Positions 1 to 5,612 of a DNA stretch of 7,718 nucleotides are shown here, piece by piece. Every line of letters begins with the position of its first letter. Within the stretch, counting starts at the first letter, position 1. The position numbers were made by a program, and so were the translations under genes. Origin of the DNA: Treponema sp. Lineage in GTDB: Bacteria; Spirochaetota; Spirochaetia; Treponematales; Breznakiellaceae. The stretch is taken from positions 1-7,718 of the forward strand of contig JAISTO010000066.1 in assembly GCA_031272575.1 (NCBI GenBank). The letters run 5' to 3'. Under the pieces are notes generated by a model. That model saw only the letters and a program-made list of their open reading frames with translations, was not told where the DNA came from and searched no databases.

Positions 1-11
1 GGGGGGGGGGG
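1..11. repeat. Homopolymeric G tract (at least 11 G), inside the coding start of the left-edge gene
   Basis: The window opens with eleven consecutive G; the true length is unknown because it touches the edge. It lies about 40 codons into a minus-strand gene, where it reads as proline codons. Poly-G tracts are established phase-variation switches in Treponema and other bacteria through slipped-strand mispairing. The alternative is technical: poly-G ends are also produced by no-signal calls in two-colour sequencing chemistry or by assembly breaks at homopolymers. Confidence 0.7.
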
Positions 12-129
12 CAGAGACTGACTCGTACGCCCTGGAGTGGAGATTCTGGCCGTATACGCAGGCTATCAGGCCAGCCAGCGCGCCAGAGAACGGCGCGGGC
101 GCGGTGTGGGTAATGAACAGTGGACGCAT
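1..129 (-). CDS. Partial unrecognised gene, 5' end only; possible lipoprotein, with a poly-C tract in the coding strand
   Basis: Only the first 43 codons are inside the window; the gene continues past the left edge. I call it real because it has a complete start apparatus: a promoter at 155-183, an AAGGAGA ribosome site at 138-144, an 8-nt gap, then ATG at 129-127. The peptide begins MRPLFITHTAPAPF, then has a weakly hydrophobic stretch ending LAGLIAC at residue 24. LIAC fits a spirochaetal lipobox, although the single Arg in the n-region is a weak signal-peptide start. After Cys24 it reads VYGQNLHSRAYESVSA and then runs into prolines encoded by the C tract (poly-G on the plus strand, 1-11). 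A length change in that tract would shift the frame at about residue 40 and truncate or switch the product. I do not recognise the family. The tract could also be a contig-end artefact, in which case the sequence beyond residue 40 is unreliable. Confidence 0.6.
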   Translation of the reverse strand, partial: MRPLFITHTAPAPFSGALAGLIACVYGQNLHSRAYESVSAPPP

Positions 130-154
130 AGCGAATATCTCCTTCCAGGTAAAG

Positions 155-183
155 ATACTACCATAACGATTCTGTTTTGTCAA
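155..183 (-). promoter_or_regulatory. Sigma-70-type promoter for the left-edge gene
   Basis: On the minus strand a perfect -35 TTGACA (183-178) is followed by exactly 17 bp and a -10 TAGTAT (160-155, 4 of 6 matches). Transcription would start near 148, giving a leader of about 20 nt with a good AAGGAGA ribosome site before the ATG at 129. The same 17-bp geometry recurs at 1058-1086, 5551-5579 and 7518-7546, which strengthens the call. Confidence 0.78.
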
Positions 184-222
184 GTGAAAAAGCGAAAATT
201 TTGCGAAAAAAAGCGTTTTTTT
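184..222. promoter_or_regulatory. A/T-tract element immediately upstream of the -35 box (UP-element-like or curved DNA)
   Basis: Directly upstream of the promoter at 155-183 lies a run of A and T tracts separated by GCG or CG: A5 at 187-191, A4T4 at 195-202, A7 at 206-212 and T7 at 216-222. They sit roughly one helical turn apart, in an otherwise GC-rich window. This is what intrinsically curved DNA or an UP element for the RNA polymerase alpha subunit would look like. The A7-GCG-T7 part can also fold as a weak A:T hairpin, so a poor terminator for the gene ending at 249 is a second possibility. Curvature and function are inferred from base composition only. Confidence 0.4.
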
Positions 223-248
223 AAAGGGAATTGGGCAAAACCAAGCGG

Positions 249-824
249 TTAAGGCGCTGCATTCACTCCTCCCAACGCCTTCTTTTGCTTTTCAACATAC
301 ACTGATTGCGCGGTTTCTATGTTTGCAAGGCGCTGTTCCAGAACCGCTTTTTCAGTCATGTTGATTCCAGGAGTATGCAAGATGCCGTCGAGCCGTTCCA
401 AATGTCCGGCACAGGCGTAATGAAACGCGTCCTTCGGCATTCCGTTACAACGGGTTTCTTTTCGGTGCGGTAGTATACGGTCAGCGACACTATACGAAGC
501 GCCTGCTTCCACCTCTTTTAAAGCCAACAAGCCCTCGTCAAAACTTTTGATGCCATTGGAGAGGCTGTTTGCGGCCTTTTTGTCGACAGGGGTACAAAAC
601 GCCAGTTCCTGTGCGAGATAGGCTTGTTCCAGTAAAACCACCGCTTCCAAATCGCAAGCGGCATTCGCCTGGACGGTTTGGAAAGAGGCAAGCGCAAGGG
701 AGAGGCCCTTGTTGTAGCTAACCCTGCCGTCCCCTTCGCGTCCTTCAGTGTCGAGCCATGCACGCCCCTGATAAACACGGGTAACGCTTGTGCCTATATT
801 ATCGAGTAAGCCAACCCGGTCCAT
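249..824 (-). CDS. Hypothetical protein, 191 aa, second gene of an unknown pair
   Basis: I do not recognise this protein. It has no signal peptide and no membrane segment, and it looks soluble and mostly helical, for example around residues 58-75 (DLEAVVLLEQAYLAQELA) and 157-182. It has four cysteines (57, 77, 126, 138) and several histidines clustered near 120-150 (HRKETRC, FHYACAGH), but no spacing I can assign to a known metal site. The start is ATG at 824, with GGAGG at 831-835 and a 6-nt gap. This start lies inside the 3' end of the preceding 77-aa gene (26-bp overlap), so the two are probably translationally coupled and co-transcribed from the promoter at 1058-1086. Base composition is visibly less GC-rich than the neighbouring regulatory genes and polA, hinting at separate acquisition. 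The tight overlap recalls small two-component modules such as toxin-antitoxin pairs, but nothing in the sequence demonstrates that. Confidence 0.72.
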   Translation of the reverse strand: MDRVGLLDNIGTSVTRVYQGRAWLDTEGREGDGRVSYNKGLSLALASFQTVQANAACDLEAVVLLEQAYLAQELAFCTPVDKKAANSLSNGIKSFDEGLLALKEVEAGASYSVADRILPHRKETRCNGMPKDAFHYACAGHLERLDGILHTPGINMTEKAVLEQRLANIETAQSVYVEKQKKALGGVNAAP

Positions 825-1032
825 ACTCCGCCTCCACCTCTGCCATGTTCCAGCCGCTCTTAATCAAATAATCCGTCAGCCCGCGCTCCTTGAAGAACTT
901 TGCCAACCAGGGCGGCATGGGGACGGTCTTGTCCAGAGTCATCGCCTCGTCTTCCTTCCCGGCATCGCGTAAGGCCGTGGCCTGCTGCCATACAGCAAAT
1001 TTTTCGTCATCTGACATAAGTCTATGCGTCAT
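799..1032 (-). CDS. Small hypothetical protein, 77 aa, first gene of an unknown pair
   Basis: A 77-residue soluble protein that I cannot assign to a named family. It begins MTHRLMSDDEKFAVWQQATA, continues with charged helical sequence (LRDAGKEDEAM), then a distinctive centre VPMPPWLAKFFKERG, and ends SGWNMAEVEAEYGPGWLTR. The PMPPWLAKF and GWNMAEVEAEYG blocks look like conserved-family motifs rather than random sequence. The start was chosen by context: the open frame extends up to a GTG at 1101, but a near-consensus promoter (1058-1086) occupies that extension. GGAGG at 1041-1045 sits 8 nt from the ATG at 1032. The upstream ATG at 1047-1045 overlaps this ribosome site and is less likely. The 3' end overlaps the 191-aa gene by 26 bp. 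Confidence 0.72.
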   Translation of the reverse strand: MTHRLMSDDEKFAVWQQATALRDAGKEDEAMTLDKTVPMPPWLAKFFKERGLTDYLIKSGWNMAEVEAEYGPGWLTR

Positions 1033-1057
1033 CTTTGCATCCTCCATACAGTCGCTT

Positions 1058-1086
1058 AGTATACCATGTCGGGGCGCTAAGGTCAA
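1058..1086 (-). promoter_or_regulatory. Sigma-70-type promoter for the 77-aa/191-aa gene pair
   Basis: The minus strand shows TTGACC (1086-1081; 5 of 6), exactly 17 bp, then TATACT (1063-1058; 5 of 6). The predicted start is near 1051, leaving a leader of about 19 nt that carries GGAGG. The -35 begins 27 bp after the stop codon of the upstream histidine kinase, so the pair has its own promoter directly behind the two-component operon. No terminator hairpin is visible between them. Confidence 0.8.
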
Positions 1087-1113
1087 CAGGCCGCATTCCA
1101 CTCCCCATCCCCC

Positions 1114-1923
1114 CTAAAACCCTATCCGAAACACGCTGCCCTTGCCGGGCTCGCTTGTCACGCGGATGCCCCCGCCCTGCGCCTTCATGAGGGCGGCCGC
1201 TATCGCAAGCCCCACGCCGGAGCCGCCGGTGCCGCGGCTGCGGGACGCGTCCGTGCGGTAGAAGCGCTCGAAGATGTGGGGCAGGGCCGCCCGCTCTATC
1301 CCCGCGCCGGTGTCCGCCACGAAAACCTCCTTCCCCCGGTTCCCCAGGGTAATCGTGCCCTGGTCCGTATACTTGAGCGCGTTCGCGGTAATGTTGATAA
1401 GCACCTGCGCGGCCCGGTTGTAATCCGCGTGCACGATCTGGCTTTCCGTTTCGAGCGCGAGCGCTATCCCCTTGCGCTCCGCTTCAGGTTGAAAATAGCC
1501 CGCGGTCGTTTCTATCAACTTTGAAAGGTCGAAGTCGGTTTTGTTCAGGGTGATATGCTCCCACTCGAGGTCCGCCAGCAGGGACAGGTCAGATACGAGG
1601 CGCGCGAGGCGCAGCGTTTCCTCGCGGCAACTTTCGAGGCGCGCCTTGTCCGCGGGCCAGACCCCGTCGAGCATAGCCTCGAGGGTACCTTGCAGGCAGG
1701 AGAGCGGCGTGCGGAGTTCGTGCGCCACATCCGCGCTCAGTTGCCGCTGCCGGCGGTGCAGTTCCCGGATCACGAGCGCGGACAGGAAGACCGTCACGCA
1801 GAGGATCACGAGCGCGTACACGCAGACCCACATGATGTGACAGGAGAGCGCGTAGACCACCACCGGCACGGTGAGGCACCCGACGACGCTGTACAGCGCC
1901 GCGAGTTTGGTTTTGAATTTCAT
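1114..1923 (-). CDS. Short two-transmembrane sensor histidine kinase without sensor or HAMP domain
   Basis: A 269-aa membrane histidine kinase that would autophosphorylate and pass phosphate to the response regulator encoded just upstream. Two hydrophobic segments (about residues 7-27 and 30-53) are separated by only a few residues (SCH), so there is essentially no extracytoplasmic domain. TM2 runs almost directly into the dimerisation helix, with no room for a HAMP domain. The H-box is DVAHELRTPL (His68). The catalytic domain has the N-box around INITANALKYT (Asn181), G1 DTGAGI (204-209), F-box FERFYR (218-223) and G2 GSGVGLAI (234-241), so it looks fully active. The start ATG at 1923 overlaps the regulator stop as ATGA. 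GGAGG lies at 1930-1934, partly inside a hairpin. The layout matches intramembrane-sensing kinases, which respond to the membrane or to a partner protein; the stimulus cannot be read from the sequence. Confidence 0.93.
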   Translation of the reverse strand: MKFKTKLAALYSVVGCLTVPVVVYALSCHIMWVCVYALVILCVTVFLSALVIRELHRRQRQLSADVAHELRTPLSCLQGTLEAMLDGVWPADKARLESCREETLRLARLVSDLSLLADLEWEHITLNKTDFDLSKLIETTAGYFQPEAERKGIALALETESQIVHADYNRAAQVLINITANALKYTDQGTITLGNRGKEVFVADTGAGIERAALPHIFERFYRTDASRSRGTGGSGVGLAIAAALMKAQGGGIRVTSEPGKGSVFRIGF

Positions 1924-2678
1924 GCCGGACCTCCGGCCGCCCCTCCGGCCGGACCACCGGTCGATTTTTTGACCGCAATTCGATAACCCATGCCGTAAAC
2001 CGTTTCGATATAGCGCGGGTTCCGCGGCTTGTCCCCCAACTTCTGCCGCAGGTTTTTTATATGACTGTCTACCGCGCGGTCGAAGCCGTCGAAGTCGTTT
2101 CCCCCCACCGCGTCGATAATTTCATCGCGGGTGAAGATCTTGTGGGGGCATGACGCGAGGAGCGCGAGGATCTCGTACTCGCGCGCGGTAAGGGTGATGG
2201 GCAGCCCCGCGCGCAAGACGCGGCGGTTCTCGCGGTCGATGAGGAGGTCCCCCACAGCGCACACAGTGCCCCGCGCGGCGCTCTTCGACTGGCCCGTGCG
2301 GCGGAGTATCGCCTGAATGCGGGCCGCCAGTTCCCGCGGGCTGAAGGGCTTGGTGACATAATCGTCCGCGCCCATGCTGAGGCCCTGCACTATGCTCGTC
2401 TCGTTCACCTTCGCGCTGATCATGATGATGGGGATGTCACTGGCGACGGCATCGTAGAACCCGCTCCGTATGCGCTTGCAGAGTTCCTCCCCCGGCAGGT
2501 CGGGCAGCATGAGGTCGAGGAGCACGAGGGACACGGCCTCACGAAACAGCACTTGCTGCGCCTCCTTGCCGGTGGCCGCGCAGATCGTCTTGATCCCGGA
2601 CCGTTCGAGATAGGCCCGTATCGTGTCGCGGATTTTCGCTTCATCGTCGACGATGAGGATAAGCGGCGTTTTACTAAT
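1920..2678 (-). CDS. OmpR/PhoB-family response regulator with a probable ATT start
   Basis: A 252-aa response regulator, the cognate partner of the kinase that follows. The receiver domain has the acidic pair Asp11-Asp12 in LILIVDDE, phosphoacceptor Asp55 (LVLLDLMLPD), switch Ser88 (IIMISAK) and Lys110 (DDYVTKPF). A winged-helix DNA-binding domain covers about residues 140-240 (GDLLIDRENRRV ... RYIETVYGMGYRI), then an odd Gly/Pro/Ala tail. No ATG, GTG or TTG lies in frame upstream of the receiver. The first one, GTG at 2552, would delete Asp11-Asp12 and the first helix. The natural N-terminus, (M)SKTPLILIVDDE, falls on ATT at 2678-2676, overlapping the polA stop (CATTAGTAA) with GGGGGGAG 4 nt upstream. 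I therefore annotate an AUU start. A sequencing error of ATG to ATT would give the same picture. It is probably co-transcribed with polA and translated by re-initiation. Confidence 0.9.
   Translation of the reverse strand: MSKTPLILIVDDEAKIRDTIRAYLERSGIKTICAATGKEAQQVLFREAVSLVLLDLMLPDLPGEELCKRIRSGFYDAVASDIPIIMISAKVNETSIVQGLSMGADDYVTKPFSPRELAARIQAILRRTGQSKSAARGTVCAVGDLLIDRENRRVLRAGLPITLTAREYEILALLASCPHKIFTRDEIIDAVGGNDFDGFDRAVDSHIKNLRQKLGDKPRNPRYIETVYGMGYRIAVKKSTGGPAGGAAGGPA
1924..1960 (-). promoter_or_regulatory. 12-bp repeat and hairpin occluding the kinase ribosome-binding site
   Basis: The last codons of the response regulator are a GC-rich 12-bp (four-codon) repeat encoding GGPAGGAAGGPA. 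The unit GGCCGGAGG occurs twice (1938-1930 and 1950-1942), supplying two Shine-Dalgarno-like GGAGG motifs. The proximal one sits in a hairpin: stem GCCGG (1937-1933), loop AGGT (1932-1929), stem CCGGC (1928-1924), immediately followed by the kinase ATG. CCGGCCGG can form a competing fold. A ribosome finishing the regulator would melt this structure, so kinase translation is probably coupled to regulator translation. Confidence 0.5.
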
Positions 2679-5544
2679 GAAACTCCCCCCAGCGGCTGCC
2701 GGTTTCGACGCTGACCCGCAGGGGCACGGACAGTGTGCAGGCGCCCTCCATGCAGGCTTTTACGAGCGCGGCCGCCTCCTCCGCTTCGCCGCGCGGGCAT
2801 TCGAGGATGAGTTCGTCGTGCACCTGTAAGAGCATGCGCGCCCGGCTCCCCGAGGCGGCCAGGGCCTTGTCCAGATTGAGCATCGCGGTTTTGACGATAT
2901 CGGCGGCCGTCCCCTGGATAGGCGTGTTGATCGCGACCCGCTCCGCCGCCGCCTTTTCGGTCTTGTTGCTCGAGTTGATCCCGATGATCGCGCGCCGCCT
3001 GCCCGAGAGGGTGCTGACAAAGCCGTCGGCCTCGGTCTTTTTGATCTGCGCGTCCAGATAGGCGCGCACCCCGGCGTAGGTGGCGAAGTAGGCATCGATA
3101 AAGGCGCTTGCCTCGGCGCGGCTGATGTCCAGTTCCCGGGCCAGGCGGAAGGCGCTCATCCCGTACATCACCCCGAAGTTGATCGTCTTGGCGATGCGGC
3201 GCTGGGCCGCGCTTACCTCGGCCTCGGGGATATGAAAGATGAGCGCGGCGGTGCGGACGTGCACGTCCTTGCCCTCGCCGAACGCGGCCACGAGGTTCGG
3301 GTCCCGCGAGAGGTGCGCGAGGATGACCAGTTCAATTTGATTGTAATCGGCGGAGATGAGAAGGCAGCCGGGCCCCGCGATGAAGGCCTCCCGTATGCGG
3401 CGGCCCTCTTCGTCCCGCACGGGGATGTTCTGCAAGTTTGGCTCGCGGCTCGAGAGCCTGCCGGTGGCCGTGCCGCTCTGCACGAAGGTGGTGTGAATGC
3501 GGCCCTCGCGGTCGGCAAGCGCGGAGAGGCTGTCCACATAGGTGCTCTTGAGTTTCGAGAGGGTCCGGTGCCGGAGGATAAGGCGCGGCACCTCGTCGAC
3601 GCGGGCCAGTTCTTCCAGGATAGCCGCGTCCGTCGTGTAGCCGGTTTTCGTACGCTTGCCCGGCTTTAGCCCGCGCTCGACAAAGAGCACCTCCTGTAAC
3701 TGCCGCGTGGACGCCAGGTTGAAGGGATGCCCCACGATGCGGTAAGTGGCGTTTTCAATTTTCTCCAATTCGCGGCCCATCTCCTCGCCGTAGGCCCGCA
3801 GCACCGCGGGCTCTATCTTGATGCCCACCCCCTCCATCTCCGCCAGTATAGGCAGGAGCGGCATCTCCAATTCCTCGAAGAGGCGGAGGCCGCCGGTGCC
3901 GCGCAGGGGGTCCTCGAGGAGCGCCTTCAGCCGCAGGCAAAAGTCAGCGTCCTCCGCGGAGTAGCGGCACGCGATCTCGAGGGGGAGCGCGTCGAAACTG
4001 CTCCCCTTGGGCACGATGTCGCCGTAGGCGAGGGGGTTGAAATTGAAGTAGAGGGTCCCCAGCGAGTCGAGCGAGTAATTCGTCCGCTCCGGATCCCAGA
4101 GCCAGGCCGCGACCATGGTGTCCCAAATGCGGCATTTCCAGCGCGGGATGCCCCAGCCCCGCGAGACCTTGTAGTCGTACTTCGCGTTGTGCGCGGCGAC
4201 CGTCATAGCGGGATCGGCGAGCAGGGGGGCGAGCAGGGCCTTTACTTCGTCAGGGTTGATGAATGGCGAGACGCCCTCGTGACTTGCCACCGGCACGTAA
4301 AAGGCCTCTTTAGGCCGCAGGGCCATGCTGATGCCGATGGGCCGCGCGTTCCACGCGTCGAGCGAGTCCGTCTCGAAGTCGAGCGCGAGCAGTTTCTGCG
4401 CCGCTGCCCGCGCGAGGAGCGCCTTAAGGTCGTCAAGGTTGACTATCACCTTATACTGGCCCTCGCCCAAAAGGGAGGCGACGCTTTTCAGGAGGACGGC
4501 CGGCTGCCCGGGCGCCGCGGCCGCGGGCTCTGCCTCCCCCTCGCCCGCGGCCAGGGGGAGTTCCTGAGCGGCCGCGCTCAGCGCCGAGGGGTCGAGTTTG
4601 CGCGCGATCTGACGCAGGTCGCTGCGCAGTATGTTGAGCGCCGCGGCCGTGCGATTCAGGTTGTTGATGGCAAAGTCCTCCAGCGAACTGACGGAAAGCG
4701 GTACATCATTCCTTAGTTTGATAAGTTCGCGTGAAAAATAGGCGCTCTCTTTGCCGGCCGCCAGTTTTCGGCCCACGGCCCCCTCTATCCCCGACAAGTT
4801 TTGATAGACCCCATCGAGAGTCCCGTAGCGCCGCAGGAGCATGACGGCGGATTTGTCCCCGATGCCCTTGACACCCGGTATGTTGTCCGCCGAATCGCCG
4901 GTGAGCGAGAGGAGGTCGAGTATCTGATCCGGGCCTATACCCCATTCCTCTTTTACTTTATCCGGCCCGAGGCGCTCGCAGGCAAAGCCCCCCCGCGCCG
5001 TCTCCTCGCGGGCCGTTCGGGAAAAGCGCAGTTCCCAGACCCCGTCCCCCACCAGTTGCAGCAGGTCCTTATCCCCCGATATGATGAAACACTCGCGGCC
5101 CTCGGCCTTGCAGCGCAGGGCCAGAGTCGCCATGATGTCGTCCGCCTCGAAGCCCTCGGCGCGCAGCATGGGGATGCCCAATTCCTCCAAAAAACTCTCG
5201 ACGAGCGCGGTTTGGGAGTGCAGGTCGTCCGGGGCCTTCTGCCGCGTGGCCTTGTACGCGGCATAGCGCTCGTGCCGGAAGGTAGGGCCCTTCGAGTCGA
5301 ACACCGCGGCCATGAGGCGGGGCCGCACGAGCCATTTTTCGCGGGGCCGCTCGCTTTTTTCCTCGGCCGGGAGCAGCATACGCGCCCCCTCGTCAATCAA
5401 ACTCAGCACCGCCCGCGCCACCCCAAAGAGCGCGGACACATTCTTCCCCGACCTGCTCCGCAGAGGCTTTTTTAAGAAGGCAAAATACGAGCGATAGATA
5501 AGGGCATAGGTGTCGATAAGGTAGAGCGGTGATTTTTTTTCCAT
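2674..5544 (-). CDS. polA: DNA polymerase I with 5'-3' and 3'-5' exonuclease domains
   Basis: A 956-aa family A polymerase, acting in Okazaki-fragment maturation and repair synthesis. The N-terminal flap/5' nuclease (1-320) keeps its metal-binding acids: Asp11, Asp83, Glu134-Asp135-Asp136, Asp158/Asp160 (SGDKD) and Asp217/Asp220. After an Ala/Glu/Pro-rich linker (about 325-350), the proofreading domain is intact: ExoI Asp389/Glu391 (LDFETD), ExoII Asp457 (NAKYD), ExoIII Tyr528/Asp532. The polymerase domain has TATGRLSS (Arg696), motif A ADYNQIEL (Asp733, Glu738), the O-helix RRIAKTINFGVMYG (Lys786, Phe790, Tyr794) and motif C QVHDELILE (Asp910). The residue after IEL in motif A is Val740; bacterial Pol I normally has Arg there (E. 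coli Arg712). There is no Shine-Dalgarno before the ATG at 5544; the preceding bases are CCTCCT, and the promoter -10 is 6 bp away, suggesting a leaderless message. The stop overlaps the start of the response regulator. Confidence 0.98.
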   Translation of the reverse strand: MEKKSPLYLIDTYALIYRSYFAFLKKPLRSRSGKNVSALFGVARAVLSLIDEGARMLLPAEEKSERPREKWLVRPRLMAAVFDSKGPTFRHERYAAYKATRQKAPDDLHSQTALVESFLEELGIPMLRAEGFEADDIMATLALRCKAEGRECFIISGDKDLLQLVGDGVWELRFSRTAREETARGGFACERLGPDKVKEEWGIGPDQILDLLSLTGDSADNIPGVKGIGDKSAVMLLRRYGTLDGVYQNLSGIEGAVGRKLAAGKESAYFSRELIKLRNDVPLSVSSLEDFAINNLNRTAAALNILRSDLRQIARKLDPSALSAAAQELPLAAGEGEAEPAAAAPGQPAVLLKSVASLLGEGQYKVIVNLDDLKALLARAAAQKLLALDFETDSLDAWNARPIGISMALRPKEAFYVPVASHEGVSPFINPDEVKALLAPLLADPAMTVAAHNAKYDYKVSRGWGIPRWKCRIWDTMVAAWLWDPERTNYSLDSLGTLYFNFNPLAYGDIVPKGSSFDALPLEIACRYSAEDADFCLRLKALLEDPLRGTGGLRLFEELEMPLLPILAEMEGVGIKIEPAVLRAYGEEMGRELEKIENATYRIVGHPFNLASTRQLQEVLFVERGLKPGKRTKTGYTTDAAILEELARVDEVPRLILRHRTLSKLKSTYVDSLSALADREGRIHTTFVQSGTATGRLSSREPNLQNIPVRDEEGRRIREAFIAGPGCLLISADYNQIELVILAHLSRDPNLVAAFGEGKDVHVRTAALIFHIPEAEVSAAQRRIAKTINFGVMYGMSAFRLARELDISRAEASAFIDAYFATYAGVRAYLDAQIKKTEADGFVSTLSGRRRAIIGINSSNKTEKAAAERVAINTPIQGTAADIVKTAMLNLDKALAASGSRARMLLQVHDELILECPRGEAEEAAALVKACMEGACTLSVPLRVSVETGSRWGEFH

Positions 5545-5550
5545 AGGAGG

Positions 5551-5579
5551 AGTGTAGGATATAGGGGGGACTGTGTCAA
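5551..5579 (-). promoter_or_regulatory. polA promoter, positioned to give a leaderless transcript
   Basis: The minus strand has a perfect -35 TTGACA (5579-5574), exactly 17 bp, then -10 TACACT (5556-5551, 4 of 6). Only six bases (CCTCCT) separate the -10 from the polA ATG at 5544, so the usual start point about 7 nt downstream of the -10 coincides with the A of the ATG. That agrees with the absence of any purine-rich ribosome site. An alternative -10, TATATC, lies closer to the -35 but leaves a spacer of about 11 bp. Confidence 0.68.
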
Positions 5580-5612
5580 GGGACCCGCCCTCGCGTCCGC
5601 CCCCGCCGCTCC

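Noticed and set aside
206..222. A7-GCG-T7 hairpin as a clear intrinsic terminator for the 191-aa gene
   Set aside because: The stem is A:T only with a 3-base loop and would be weak. The upstream-element reading is at least as good, so it was not listed as a terminator.
37..252. Plus-strand open frame of 71 codons at the left edge
   Set aside because: It runs through the minus-strand promoter and A/T tracts and its translation is low-complexity and basic. The minus-strand gene with promoter, ribosome site and ATG is the better reading.
1033..1101. GTG-initiated N-terminal extension of the 77-aa protein
   Set aside because: The extension contains the near-consensus promoter at 1058-1086 and the ribosome site, so it is upstream of the transcript start.
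1920..2552. GTG at 2552 as the response regulator start
   Set aside because: It removes the first 42 residues, including the Asp11-Asp12 acid pair that every phosphorylatable receiver needs, although that sequence is intact upstream in the same frame.
3727..4716. Long plus-strand open frame (329 codons) opposite polA
   Set aside because: It lies wholly antisense to unambiguous polA domains. In GC-rich coding DNA such antisense frames stay open by codon bias, and its composition (His/Arg/Glu-rich) matches no family.
4801..5475. Plus-strand open frame (224 codons) opposite the PolA 5'-nuclease domain
   Set aside because: Same reason: an antisense shadow of a fully conserved domain, with no ribosome site or promoter.
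5580..5612. GC-rich stretch between the flavoprotein stop and the polA promoter as a terminator
   Set aside because: It is G-rich on the transcribed strand but has no stable inverted repeat followed by a T run.
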